A stretch of DNA of 64,000 nt. Source: Paenibacillus_E sp052115445. GTDB lineage: Bacteria; Bacillota; Bacilli; Paenibacillales; NBRC-103111. Shown here piece by piece: positions 42,550 through 51,978 of this stretch; position 1 is the stretch's first letter, and each line of letters starts with the position of its first letter. The position numbers and the translations under genes were made by a program. The stretch lies in assembly GCF_052115445.1 (NCBI RefSeq), contig NZ_JBFRGR010000013.1:62001-126000 (forward strand). Direction: 5' to 3'. The notes under the pieces were generated by a model. It made no database searches and was not told the origin of the DNA. It was given only the letters and a program-made list of their open reading frames with translations.

Positions 42550-44775
42550 CTACCGCTTCTCTACTTTTGCCTTAGGCTTCACTCGGAGCCACCTTGGTGC
42601 CCACCAATTGGCGTCACCGAGCAGTTTCATAAGCGCAGGAACCAGCATAACCCGGACGATCGTGGCATCAATCAATACAGCGAGTCCGAGGCCAAGTCCC
42701 AACGCTTTCATAATTTCGATATCCGTGAAAATAAAAGATCCAACTACGACAACAAGAATGAAAGCCGCGCTTGTAATTAAGCTCCCCGTTTTTTTCAAAC
42801 CCTCAGCTGTACTCTGATCATTGTCCCCACTCACCTCATACTCTTCCATGATACGTGAAATGAGGAACACTTCATAATCCATAGAGATACCAAATACGAC
42901 GCAGAAGATGATAACAGGCAGCGTTGCACTCACATATCCGATTGACGTAATGTGCAGCATATCCGCCATAAATCCATGTTGGAAAACTAATACGACGATA
43001 CCTAAGCTAGCACCTAAACTAAGCATATTCATCAGCACAGCTTTAAGCGGGAGCAGGACGGAACGAAATGCCAGCAAAAGAACGAGATAGGTAATTCCCA
43101 TAACGAAAATAAGAACTTCAGGAATTTCCTTTTGAATGCGATCAATGATGTCCAATCGGTAGGCAGGCCCACCTGTAACCGCAGTCTCTAATGCTTCTTT
43201 GTTTAACTTGCGGAGCTCATGAACTAACGTATCCGTCACAGGATCATCCGTGTCCTTCTCAGGTATAACGACCATCAAAGCGGTATGACCTTTCGCTAAT
43301 TGCGCGTCTTCTAACTGCTTTTGAACATCCCTCTTTGTAAACATACCTGTAAGCTCTGTATTCGAATGCTGTCCTAAGACGGTTAGATAGCTCTGCACCT
43401 CTTTTACACCAGCGACAGCTTTGACCCGCTCTCCGTAAGCTTGAATCTCGCTGATCGAGTCTGCTGACCAGATCTCCTCTTTCGTATGTATCACAATTTG
43501 AATCGGCCCTGTCATACGAGGATCATAGGCGGTTTTGAGCAACTCCGCTCCATATCGGGATTCATAGCTTGGAGGAAGAACCTCCGCATTAGGCACCCCT
43601 AATTTCATATGCCAGATCGGTGTCATACTGTAGATCAACACACCGCCTATTAGCACAACTAAAACGACTGGACGTTTCATCACCGCGTAGGCAATTTTCT
43701 CCCAGAATTTCGATGTTTCTTGCTTACGGAATCCTTTTGGAAGGACCTGTAAGGAGTTAATGCGATGACCTAAAATACCTAGAAGTGCTAACAGAACTGT
43801 ATTGGCCACAATGACGGAAATTGAAACAACGATAACCCCCCCGAGACAAAGGGACCGGAAGAAGGTCAAATCCACAAACAGCATCCCCAATAAACCAATA
43901 AGTACCGCGATACCCGAGAAGAAAATCGATCTTCCTGCTGTTTGACATGTCATGGCTACGGCAGCAGCTACACTACCTTGTACTTTAAGCTCCTCACGAA
44001 ATCGGCTAACCAGAAATAGCGCATAGTCAATCCCAACAGCAAGCCCCAGCATCGTAACCATATTCGGCAAAAAATTCGATAAAGATTGATGCTGCGCGAT
44101 AAAATAGGTAACTCCCAGTGTGAGCGTCACACTCATCAACCCCACGACCATGGGGAGGAATGCTGCAACAAATGTACCGAAAACAATTAACAATACGAGA
44201 AGTGCAATAGGTAAACCAATCGCTTCCGACTTGGCAATATCATGTTTGCTGGCTACTTGCATGTCATACAGAATTGCGGGACCTCCCGTAACATACACGT
44301 CCATACCTGCCGGTGGATNCACAAGCGACTTAAACTCCGGGTATGCCTCCAAGGCAGGATCTGTATCCAATGTGAGCGATACACTAACAGCTTGGACATC
44401 TAGATGTCCCTCGTTCCGAGGCGTAGTTATAAATTTCACATTCTCCACATAAGACAGTTCTTTCAGTTTCGTAAGTGAGGCCATAATCGCGTCTTGCTGA
44501 TCTTTCACTGTTATATCAAGCCCATTACGCCCCGCATAAACGATATTCAGCTGTGTTCGAGGCACACCAAGCTCATCCCTCATTTGAATCAAGCCCAGAT
44601 CGGATTCGCTCCCTTTCGGAGTAAACCCGTTGTCCTTCAACATGCCTGGCGTTTTTTGAGCAAAAATAGCAAAGATAAGCATTAAACTAATGCCAATCGT
44701 TAGCACTAACCATCGGAACCGAAACATGGCGTGCCCCCATCTCCAAAACAACCCTTTTTCCATGGACTCCCGCAT
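42550..44775 (-). CDS. MMPL/RND family transporter, YdfJ-like
   Basis: A 741-aa exporter with two RND halves, about twelve spans. Each half has the SSD-like motif: GIDYALFLVSRFREEL near residue 250 and GISMDYEVFLISRIMEEY near 630. Two extracytoplasmic loops (about 40-170 and 390-530) separate spans 1-2 and 7-8. Such proteins export lipids, antibiotics or dyes; the substrate is unknown. The ATG at 44775 follows AAGGAGG. N at 44319 makes one codon ambiguous (NAT). No TetR/MarR regulator is adjacent. Confidence 0.9.
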   Translation of the reverse strand: MRESMEKGLFWRWGHAMFRFRWLVLTIGISLMLIFAIFAQKTPGMLKDNGFTPKGSESDLGLIQMRDELGVPRTQLNIVYAGRNGLDITVKDQQDAIMASLTKLKELSYVENVKFITTPRNEGHLDVQAVSVSLTLDTDPALEAYPEFKSLVXPPAGMDVYVTGGPAILYDMQVASKHDIAKSEAIGLPIALLVLLIVFGTFVAAFLPMVVGLMSVTLTLGVTYFIAQHQSLSNFLPNMVTMLGLAVGIDYALFLVSRFREELKVQGSVAAAVAMTCQTAGRSIFFSGIAVLIGLLGMLFVDLTFFRSLCLGGVIVVSISVIVANTVLLALLGILGHRINSLQVLPKGFRKQETSKFWEKIAYAVMKRPVVLVVLIGGVLIYSMTPIWHMKLGVPNAEVLPPSYESRYGAELLKTAYDPRMTGPIQIVIHTKEEIWSADSISEIQAYGERVKAVAGVKEVQSYLTVLGQHSNTELTGMFTKRDVQKQLEDAQLAKGHTALMVVIPEKDTDDPVTDTLVHELRKLNKEALETAVTGGPAYRLDIIDRIQKEIPEVLIFVMGITYLVLLLAFRSVLLPLKAVLMNMLSLGASLGIVVLVFQHGFMADMLHITSIGYVSATLPVIIFCVVFGISMDYEVFLISRIMEEYEVSGDNDQSTAEGLKKTGSLITSAAFILVVVVGSFIFTDIEIMKALGLGLGLAVLIDATIVRVMLVPALMKLLGDANWWAPRWLRVKPKAKVEKR

Positions 44776-44798
44776 CGTGCTTCCTCCTTAATCTACAA

Positions 44799-44824
44799 AA
44801 AGAACCTGGTTTCCCAGGTTCTTT
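44799..44824 (-). terminator. Terminator of the first HD-GYP gene
   Basis: An 11-bp perfect stem (AAAGAACCTGG / CCAGGTTCTTT) with a TTTC loop and a T-run on the minus strand. Confidence 0.85.
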
Positions 44825-44847
44825 ATCCAATACGTGCTATATCTATG

Positions 44848-45981
44848 CTATAGAAGTGTAGGCATACTTGAATCTAATTCCGATTCGCTAACCTTAATTT
44901 CCCCAATTTCGGAAATTAATATCGATAGCTTGCTTGAAAGATCAATTTCATAAGGTTCTTTAAGTACAGTACCTGCTTCATCTTGAAGCACACGAATAGT
45001 CGGTCTATGTGGAACAGTCATATTCAACTTCGACACAATGCCATATTCGCCAGTATTCAGTCGTACCGTAATCCCTAGTGGGTAAATGGCAATTTTGTCT
45101 CGAAACAAAGCAATCTGACTTTGATCATACATCGTACCAGATCCCGCGAATAACTGCTCCATTGCTTCATGTGGCAATAAAGGTCTGCGATACACACGTG
45201 TAGTCGTCATGGCATCATAGGAATCGACAAGTCCAATCCATCTGGCGAACTCATTAATTTCGCCCCCTTGAATGCCCCGTGGATATCCACTGCCATTAAT
45301 CCGTTCATGATGCTGCAAGGCACAATGGGCTGAAAGAAGTGGGATATTCGGCTCATCCTTCAATAAATTGAAGCCATAGGTCGTATGATTTTTCATTTCC
45401 TTGAACTCGTCCGGTGTTAGCTGAGAAGGCTTGCGAAGAATGCCTAATGGCACTTTCGTTTTTCCAATATCATGCAATAAAGCACCTAAACCAAGAGTTT
45501 CGAGCTTATCACGACTGTACCCATAACTGATTCCAAGCATGATTGCATAAATACTCACGTTGACCGAATGCTGAAATAAGTAATTATCTTTCACATTCAT
45601 ATTATTAAGCATGACCATCGCACCCTCATGAGCACTTAGATCATCAATAATCATCTTCATGACATTACGAAAATTACGACCAATATCGTAATAATTCACT
45701 GCTCCGCGCTTATTCGAATCTTCCATTACCTTCTTAAACGTATTGCGAATTTCGATCACTGCTTTGCTTCTTGTTTCATCCTGAATGACATCCTCTTGAA
45801 TAATATCATTCGTTCTAGCATCTTCTATGTAAATATAATCAATTCCATAGCTAAACAAGCGATCAAGGAGTCTCTGTGTAAGCTCAACATTAACGGCCAG
45901 AAGGACCATACCATCATCGTTGTATATATTCTTAGCCAGCCTCATCCCAGGTTGACACATGTTGATCGGCATAAACAGCAT
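44848..45981 (-). CDS. HD-GYP domain protein 1, c-di-GMP phosphodiesterase family
   Basis: A 377-aa protein: an N-terminal DUF3391-like segment (1-55; CQPGMRLAKNIYNDDG), a helical linker, and an HD-GYP domain from about 135 to 300. That domain shows FQHSVNVSIYAIMLG, LLHDIGKTKVPLGIL, HHERINGSGYPRGI and VDSYDAMTTTRVYRR. All metal-binding His/Asp residues and the GYP loop are present, so it should hydrolyse cyclic di-GMP. A C-terminal strand-rich domain of about 60 residues follows. No receiver domain or membrane segment is present. A paralogue lies at 50918-51967. Confidence 0.9.
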   Translation of the reverse strand: MLFMPINMCQPGMRLAKNIYNDDGMVLLAVNVELTQRLLDRLFSYGIDYIYIEDARTNDIIQEDVIQDETRSKAVIEIRNTFKKVMEDSNKRGAVNYYDIGRNFRNVMKMIIDDLSAHEGAMVMLNNMNVKDNYLFQHSVNVSIYAIMLGISYGYSRDKLETLGLGALLHDIGKTKVPLGILRKPSQLTPDEFKEMKNHTTYGFNLLKDEPNIPLLSAHCALQHHERINGSGYPRGIQGGEINEFARWIGLVDSYDAMTTTRVYRRPLLPHEAMEQLFAGSGTMYDQSQIALFRDKIAIYPLGITVRLNTGEYGIVSKLNMTVPHRPTIRVLQDEAGTVLKEPYEIDLSSKLSILISEIGEIKVSESELDSSMPTLL

Positions 45982-46088
45982 TTCAGGACCCCCGCATAGG
46001 TGAGCATTACGTTCTATTTAAATGTAATAGATTTTAAAGAAAAGTTCAATACAAAAAACCGCATCTTTCGACGCGATTCGCTAGTGTT

Positions 46089-46901
46089 CTACTTTAAAAA
46101 CATATAAAGCGCGAAAATTATTGCAATGGCAAAACGATAATACGCAAAGTAAGTGAGCTTCATCTTTTGTACAAATTTAATAAAGGATACGACAGCCAGT
46201 AAAGCCACTACGAAAGCCACTAAAAATCCTACAACAAAAAAGGCCAAATCGTCGGATGACAATGCTTCATAATTTTTCAAAAAGTAGACCCCTGAAGCCC
46301 CGAACATAATCGGAATGGCCATTATGAAGGTGAAATCCGCTGAAGCGGCACGGCTTACACCAGAAAGCATACCGCCTGCAATCGTGGAACCCGATCGAGA
46401 AAAACCAGGCCAAATCGAAATGAGCTGCCACAATCCGATAGCAAATGCTTGGCGATACGTTAAATCATCAAGGACGGTCGTTTTGGGTTGTTCCTTTTTC
46501 TTCTCAGCAATGATCAATAGAATACCACCGAGCACGAGTCCAATTAAAACGGTTGTTGTATTGAATAGCTTCTCATCCACAACATCATTAAATAAAACTC
46601 CGATCACACCAGCAGGTATGATACCAATTAAAATATGAATTAAATTCAGTTTTTTCCCTGTTTTACTTTCGCTTTTCCGATTCACAAGTCCAAATAATGA
46701 AAGAATTCGTTTCCAATAAATAATAACTACCGCCATAATAGCACCCAATTGAATCACGAAATCGAACGTCTTCATGACTTCGTCATTTTGTGTGTTTAGC
46801 AGGCTCTGTGCCAAAATCATATGCCCTGTCGAGGATACGGGTAAAAACTCAGTCAAGCCCTCAACGATCCCAATAATGATCGCCTCAAAAATTGTATGCA
46901 T
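46089..46901 (-). CDS. uppP: Undecaprenyl-diphosphatase (UppP/BacA)
   Basis: Dephosphorylates undecaprenyl pyrophosphate to recycle the lipid carrier of cell-wall synthesis; also gives bacitracin tolerance. The 270-aa membrane protein has EGLTEFLPVSSTGHMIL near residue 15 and WPGFSRSGSTIAGGM near 165, the two catalytic regions. About seven spans are visible. The start has AGGGGG. Located between the HD-GYP gene and the nucleotidase gene, but spacing suggests separate transcription. Confidence 0.95.
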   Translation of the reverse strand: MHTIFEAIIIGIVEGLTEFLPVSSTGHMILAQSLLNTQNDEVMKTFDFVIQLGAIMAVVIIYWKRILSLFGLVNRKSESKTGKKLNLIHILIGIIPAGVIGVLFNDVVDEKLFNTTTVLIGLVLGGILLIIAEKKKEQPKTTVLDDLTYRQAFAIGLWQLISIWPGFSRSGSTIAGGMLSGVSRAASADFTFIMAIPIMFGASGVYFLKNYEALSSDDLAFFVVGFLVAFVVALLAVVSFIKFVQKMKLTYFAYYRFAIAIIFALYMFLK

Positions 46902-46949
46902 AATTGCCCCCTAAAATTCTGATAACTATCAGGAATCTTGCTCCGATTA

Positions 46950-48416
46950 CTATTCTACCTGTTTAGGACTGGGTCTGACAACATCTGAGAATCGAAAGTG
47001 GTGGCTGCTTGCAATCGCAGCCTCATCTTGCAGTTGTTCAGCTAACACATCACGGATAAATTCCGGCAGCATGTAAACGATCTGCTTGCCTCGGCTCAAC
47101 GATATATAACCTGAGCCGAACGTAAACATATCGATCGTGCCCACGAGGTAGGAACGTTCTGGATCTAACAATTCCTCGCCGACATATACGGCGACGATGC
47201 GCTCGTAGGGAGGGCGCGTAGCATCCACTTGGACGGTTATCCCGTCCACACAGAGGACGCCTAGCACCTCCCCGCGGAAGCCGTAGCCGCGTATCGGCTT
47301 CTCCATGAACTCGTCAAGCAGCGACTCTTCGAGCGCTTGACGAATATCCGCGCCGCTGAGCTGCATGCGGCAGGGATTGATCGGGCCGGGGCAGATTTCC
47401 AGCAGCCGGCCCCGGGTCAAGCCCCCCTCCTTCAGTCCCTGAAGGAGCTGCCCGCTATTGACCAGCCCGATCTCGGCGCTGGTCCAGCGGCGAATACCCG
47501 CGGCAAGCAAGTTGCCGAGCGGGGATTCGCCGTACCAATCCAGACGCAGCGGCTGCCGCAGCTGCGCCACCTCCACCGCCAGCGAGGCGCTGCTGGCGAT
47601 GCGGTAGTGCTCCAGCAGGGTGATGACGCTGCTGTCTTCTTCGCTCGCGTCCGTCATCGGGACGACGCGGCCGTTCAGCTCCACGATCCGGCGCTGCGCC
47701 GGGTCGTAGGCAAGTTCGATGTGGCCGGCATACTGACCGAACTTGCCGGCCGCACCAATATAAGTGCCGCTGATCAGCAGCGGCTCTTCAAGTAAATGAT
47801 GCGTGTGACCGCCAAGGATGAGATCGATGCCGTCCAGCTCCTCAGCCATCCGTTGATCCGTTCTCAGACCCAAATGCGACATGACGATTAGAATGTCCAC
47901 CTTGGGGCGTAATAGGCTCACATGGGCGCTTACAGCCTTCATAGGATCACTTACATGCCAACCGAGCAACTCATAGTAAGCTTGATAAGCAGCCGTAACC
48001 CCAATCAAACCAATACGAAGACCGGATTTCTCAAGTGTCAGTGAAGACAGCATCCAATCAGGAGTTTCATTCGTTTTGATTTCTGTAATGTTACTGCCAA
48101 TAATCGGGAACTGCGCGTGTTCCAACACAACCGATCGCAGCCAATCCGGCGTGAAGGTTAGCCCTTCATTATTTCCCAGAACCATTGCCTCATAGCCTGT
48201 GGCATTCATGATCTCTAAATTAGCGATCGCATTCGTTCCTTCTGTCTCTGGAAACATCCGATCCATATGATCGCCAATGTCAAGTGTCAGTACTTGATCT
48301 GGCGGCCAGAGACGGCGGATACGATCAAAATAAGCGCTTATCTTGGGCATCTGTTCGAAATGGCTATGAATATCATTCGTATGCAATATGACTAGCCGTT
48401 GCAAGGGGGACGTCAT
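46950..48416 (-). CDS. 5'-nucleotidase/metallophosphatase, YunD-like
   Basis: A 488-aa two-domain enzyme without signal peptide. The metallophosphatase domain has LVILHTNDIHSHFEQ, TLDIGDHMDR, VLGNNEGLTF, VMSHLGLR and LGGHTHHLLEE, which supply the dimetal ligands. The C-terminal nucleotidase domain (about 295-480) has ESPLGNLLAAGIRRW and GLVNSGQLL. Lack of export signals matches the intracellular YunD group. The ATG at 48416 follows AGAGG; the GTG at 48425 lacks spacing. 47140-47780 is strongly GC-rich. Confidence 0.87.
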   Translation of the reverse strand: MTSPLQRLVILHTNDIHSHFEQMPKISAYFDRIRRLWPPDQVLTLDIGDHMDRMFPETEGTNAIANLEIMNATGYEAMVLGNNEGLTFTPDWLRSVVLEHAQFPIIGSNITEIKTNETPDWMLSSLTLEKSGLRIGLIGVTAAYQAYYELLGWHVSDPMKAVSAHVSLLRPKVDILIVMSHLGLRTDQRMAEELDGIDLILGGHTHHLLEEPLLISGTYIGAAGKFGQYAGHIELAYDPAQRRIVELNGRVVPMTDASEEDSSVITLLEHYRIASSASLAVEVAQLRQPLRLDWYGESPLGNLLAAGIRRWTSAEIGLVNSGQLLQGLKEGGLTRGRLLEICPGPINPCRMQLSGADIRQALEESLLDEFMEKPIRGYGFRGEVLGVLCVDGITVQVDATRPPYERIVAVYVGEELLDPERSYLVGTIDMFTFGSGYISLSRGKQIVYMLPEFIRDVLAEQLQDEAAIASSHHFRFSDVVRPSPKQVE

Positions 48417-48484
48417 CCCGTTCACCTCTCTTCATGGGCAAGTAGTTCCTAGCATGTCTCTATATTATGCAAGTATCCTCTTCC

Positions 48485-48955
48485 TCATTTCTTGAATTTG
48501 AGCTCACCCGGGGTAACTTTGTTCTTAAACCCATAAGTTGCTTCTTCACCTAAACCTGGATCGTTCAGAAACCATACCTTAACAATACTTTTTACATTCA
48601 GACATTCACTGCTTCCATCAGGTACATATAGTCGAATAGGGTATCCTTTCTTCAATGCTTGTCCCTCTTGTGCATATAGGAATAGTGCTTGATCCGCTTG
48701 CCCCCAAGGTATCAACGCTTGGAACTCATCTACCGCTTCCACCTTCACATGAGTAGGCTCTTCATCAGTACGATGCTGCCCCTTATTGTTCCAGTTACGG
48801 TACCACGATTTGAGATCAAATGCCTCCCCCTCTACAGACGGAACGCGATCTTGAATGTTCAACCGCAGCTCCGCTAATGTCACCATTTCATCAACAGTAA
48901 AGGTTTCCTTGCGCTTATGTAAGTCAGACACTTCTATGTGTGAATTGGATTGCAT
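48485..48955 (-). CDS. Short protein resembling a sulfite-oxidase-fold domain
   Basis: A 156-aa protein I assign tentatively. DEFQALIPWGQADQALFLYA and GYPIRLYVPDGSSECLNVKS, then VKVWFLND, resemble the C-terminal half of the molybdopterin-binding domain of sulfite-oxidase-fold enzymes. The Mo-ligating Cys motif of true enzymes is not visible, and the length is much below normal. It is divergent from the MoaD-MoaE fusion gene by 125 bp, which supports a link with molybdenum cofactor. The start has GGAGGAG. It could bind molybdopterin without catalysis, or be unrelated. Confidence 0.55.
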   Translation of the reverse strand: MQSNSHIEVSDLHKRKETFTVDEMVTLAELRLNIQDRVPSVEGEAFDLKSWYRNWNNKGQHRTDEEPTHVKVEAVDEFQALIPWGQADQALFLYAQEGQALKKGYPIRLYVPDGSSECLNVKSIVKVWFLNDPGLGEEATYGFKNKVTPGELKFKK

Positions 48956-49080
48956 GCTTAGATCTCCTCCATTAATTCAAAATTCCATGCCCTGCCAAAG
49001 GATCACTCCATTATACCATTTTCAGGGCAAAATATGATATGCTGTAAGGGATTCTAACATCTATCGCAAGGAGAAACAAA

Positions 49081-49785
49081 TTGAACTTACACATCCAACT
49101 CTTCGCAGGTCTTGTAGACCTATTCGGTACTGCGGTTCTAACGATTTCAGTCGATCAAGATTCCATTACCATTGCACAATTGAAGGATAAAATCGTCACC
49201 GATTATCCTGCTGCCTCAGGGCAGCTTCCTATATGTTTTTTCGCTAAAAATCAAGCTTATGCCGGTGATCAGGAAACGGTTTCCGCCTCCGACGAGCTCG
49301 CACTCATACCACCTGTTTCAGGTGGGCAGCCTTCGCTCTATGAGATCACCGATTCAACGATTGATGTCGTCTCCGTGACCTCTAAGGTGAATCATCCCAA
49401 CCATGGCGCTTCACTCGCCTTCATCGGCACGACGCGAGAAATGACGTATGGACAGCGAACAGTCCTATTGGAGTATGAGGCTTATGTCCCTATGGCATTG
49501 AAAACGATGGCAAGCATCGGCGAAGAAATCAATGCGAAGTGGCCTGGCACGCTGTGTGCCATTACACATCGATTGGGTAAGGTCGCGATTGCTGAGGCCA
49601 GTGTCGTGATCGCTGTATCCTCGCCTCACCGCGCTGATTGCTATGACGCTAGTAGATATGCTATTGAGCGTTTGAAACAAATCGTGCCCATTTGGAAAAA
49701 AGAAATATGGGAGGATGGGTCCGAATGGAAAGGCAATCAAACAGGACCCTGGAACCCGCTTCAAGCACCGCAGGCTGATAACTGA
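49081..49785 (+). CDS. Fused molybdopterin synthase, MoaD-MoaE
   Basis: A 234-aa fusion. Residues 1-82 form the ubiquitin-like sulfur carrier MoaD (LHIQLFAGLVDLFGT), ending at IPPVSGG, the Gly-Gly tail. Residues 83-234 form MoaE, with GASLAFIGTTREM, LEYEAYVPMALK, HRLGKVAIAEASVVIAV and KQIVPIWKKEIWEDG. Together they convert cyclic pyranopterin monophosphate to molybdopterin. MoaD needs a free Gly-Gly end, so cleavage after GG, as known for mycobacterial MoaX, is inferred. It starts at TTG with AAGGAG. The MoeB-like gene follows by 21 bp. Confidence 0.9.
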   Translation: MNLHIQLFAGLVDLFGTAVLTISVDQDSITIAQLKDKIVTDYPAASGQLPICFFAKNQAYAGDQETVSASDELALIPPVSGGQPSLYEITDSTIDVVSVTSKVNHPNHGASLAFIGTTREMTYGQRTVLLEYEAYVPMALKTMASIGEEINAKWPGTLCAITHRLGKVAIAEASVVIAVSSPHRADCYDASRYAIERLKQIVPIWKKEIWEDGSEWKGNQTGPWNPLQAPQADN

Positions 49786-49806
49786 TTTGAACGGAGATGA
49801 CTTTAC

Positions 49807-50871
49807 TTGGACCCGCATTTACATACAGAAAATGCAACAGGAATTGACCCACGTTATTCGAGACAAATTCTTTTCCCCCCCATTGGCATCGAAGGTCAAC
49901 GCAAACTTGGCCTTGGTCGTGTTGCTATTGTTGGTATGGGTGCTTTAGGCACCGTTCTTGCCAATCATATGGTGCGAGCAGGCGTTGGATATGTTCGGAT
50001 CATTGACCGTGATTTTGTTGATAAAAGCAATCTGCAAAGACAAATGCTGTACGATGAAGAGGACGCTGCTGCCACGATTCCCAAAGCAATTGCCGCTGCG
50101 AAACGTCTTCAGCTCGTGAATTCCAATGTCGTCATTGATCCTCATGTCTGTGATCTTAACGCTACAAATGCCGAAGAATTGCTTCATGATGTCGATGTGA
50201 TTCTCGATGGGACCGATAACTTTGCCGTTCGTTTCCTGCTCAACGATGTCAGCATGAAATTAGGGATACCTTGGATCTATGGCGGTGCTGTAGCTTCACG
50301 AGGCGTTTCGCTGACGATTATCCCTGAACGAACACCTTGTTTGCGCTGCCTCTTCCCACAAGCACCTGCTGCGGGTACCACGGATACTTGTGACACTGCA
50401 GGTGTCATTGGAGGAATCATCCATGTTGTCGCTTCTTTCCAAGCCACAGAGGCTCTTAAGTTGCTCGTAGGTGCGACGGATCAGCTCAATCTCAGCATGC
50501 AGCAATGGGACTTATGGTTCAATCAGAACTCCGCAATACGGGTCTCTGGAGCTAAGAAGTCGGATTGTCCCGCTTGTGCGCAGAAGCAATACGAGTACTT
50601 AGATGCCCATCTTGAAAGTGATACCATTCAATCCTTATGCGGGCGCAACTCGGTTCAAATTCATCCGGTTATTCCCAGCACGCAACCACTGGAATACTGG
50701 GAGGAACGACTTCAACCGCTTGGTCTGGTTGAGAAAAATCGTTTTCTTTTAAAGTTTCACGCATCTGAGGATATTCAAATTATTCTATTCCCTGGTGGTC
50801 GTGTTCTCATTCAAGGGACTGAGGATTTAATTCAAGCCAAAAGTCTTTACAGTCGTTATATTGGGATGTAG
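49807..50871 (+). CDS. MoeB/ThiF-type adenylyltransferase
   Basis: Adenylates the C-terminal glycine of a sulfur carrier, probably the MoaD part next door. The 354-aa E1-like protein shows YSRQILFPPIGIEGQRKL, the ATP motif VAIVGMGALGTVLANHM, DRDFVDKSNLQRQMLY and DGTDNFAVRFLLND. Zinc Cys pairs are CLRC near 180 and CPAC near 260. The last 80 residues could be a second small carrier-like or rhodanese-remnant domain, but no catalytic Cys loop is evident. It starts at TTG with GGAGATG. Confidence 0.9.
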   Translation: MDPHLHTENATGIDPRYSRQILFPPIGIEGQRKLGLGRVAIVGMGALGTVLANHMVRAGVGYVRIIDRDFVDKSNLQRQMLYDEEDAAATIPKAIAAAKRLQLVNSNVVIDPHVCDLNATNAEELLHDVDVILDGTDNFAVRFLLNDVSMKLGIPWIYGGAVASRGVSLTIIPERTPCLRCLFPQAPAAGTTDTCDTAGVIGGIIHVVASFQATEALKLLVGATDQLNLSMQQWDLWFNQNSAIRVSGAKKSDCPACAQKQYEYLDAHLESDTIQSLCGRNSVQIHPVIPSTQPLEYWEERLQPLGLVEKNRFLLKFHASEDIQIILFPGGRVLIQGTEDLIQAKSLYSRYIGM

Positions 50872-50917
50872 TATTACAATATACCTACCAGATACTAGGA
50901 CTTGGAGAGGAGCTTCT

Positions 50918-51967
50918 ATGCGTGTACATGTGCTTCAACTTATTGTTGGTGACAAATTAATTTCCGATTCCTACAATGCAGTAGGCCTTCATCTTCTATC
51001 CTCGGGCACCGTTCTCGATGCTGGAGACATTTCGATGCTCAATCGCCACAGTGTGGATTATGTTGATATAGCTCCAAGAAGCAGTGAAATCGAGAATGTC
51101 GTAGAGGAAGCGCCAACTAGACAAGCTAATATCTTACAGGTTACCTCTTTTAACAACGCAACTCAGGGTATTAAAGAAATGTTTGAAGCTTTGCAAGACG
51201 GTGGATCTCTTCGCAATGAAACTGTAGAATCCGCTTTCAATCCACTGATAAACAGCATACAAGAGGAGAAGGATGTAGTTTCGTTACTTCTATCTTTGCA
51301 TAGTAAAGATGACTATACCCTACAGCATAGTGTTCAAGTTGGGATACTGTCTTATTATATTGCCAAATGGATGAATAAATCCGAGAAGGATGCTATCGTC
51401 ATCGGAAAAGCAGGCTATTTGCACGATATCGGGAAATGTCGAATACATCCAGATATTCTGAATAAGCCAGGTAAGCTGACAAAGGAAGAATTCGAGGAAG
51501 TTCAGAAGCATACCATTCATGGGTACGATATCATTCGCAAATCATTAAAGGATGAAACGCTCGCTCTTGTTGCTCTTCAACATCACGAGCGTATGGATGG
51601 TACAGGTTATCCTCTACGGAAAAGCGGTACGGACATCCATTCCTACTCCAAGATTGTCGCGATCGCAGATGTCTACAGCGCCATGATATCCAGCAGAGTG
51701 TATCAACAACGACGTGATCTTTTGCATGTGCTTAAAGAGCTTCATCGCATGAGCTTCGGCGAGCTGGATCCCAAGATCACCCAAGTGTTCATACGCAACA
51801 TGATTCCTAACTTTATAGGTAAAAAAGTGTCTTTGAGCGATGGACGTGAAGGTACGATCATCATGACGAACCCTACTGATTTCTTCCGACCGCTCATCAG
51901 CATCGACAATCAATTCTTGGATTTATCGCAGCAAGCAAATGTAGAAATTACGAAAATTGCGATCTAA
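50918..51967 (+). CDS. HD-GYP domain protein 2
   Basis: A 349-aa paralogue of the protein at 44848. N-terminal segment (1-55), linker, then HD-GYP with LQHSVQVGILSYYIAKWM, YLHDIGKCRIHPDIL, HHERMDGTGYPLRKSG and ADVYSAMISSRVYQQ. All catalytic residues are present, so cyclic di-GMP hydrolysis is predicted. The frame opens at 50861 inside the MoeB-like gene, but the ATG at 50918 has AGAGGAG. A C-terminal strand-rich tail (DGREGTIIMTNP) parallels the other copy. Confidence 0.88.
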   Translation: MRVHVLQLIVGDKLISDSYNAVGLHLLSSGTVLDAGDISMLNRHSVDYVDIAPRSSEIENVVEEAPTRQANILQVTSFNNATQGIKEMFEALQDGGSLRNETVESAFNPLINSIQEEKDVVSLLLSLHSKDDYTLQHSVQVGILSYYIAKWMNKSEKDAIVIGKAGYLHDIGKCRIHPDILNKPGKLTKEEFEEVQKHTIHGYDIIRKSLKDETLALVALQHHERMDGTGYPLRKSGTDIHSYSKIVAIADVYSAMISSRVYQQRRDLLHVLKELHRMSFGELDPKITQVFIRNMIPNFIGKKVSLSDGREGTIIMTNPTDFFRPLISIDNQFLDLSQQANVEITKIAI

Positions 51968-51978
51968 TACATAGATAG

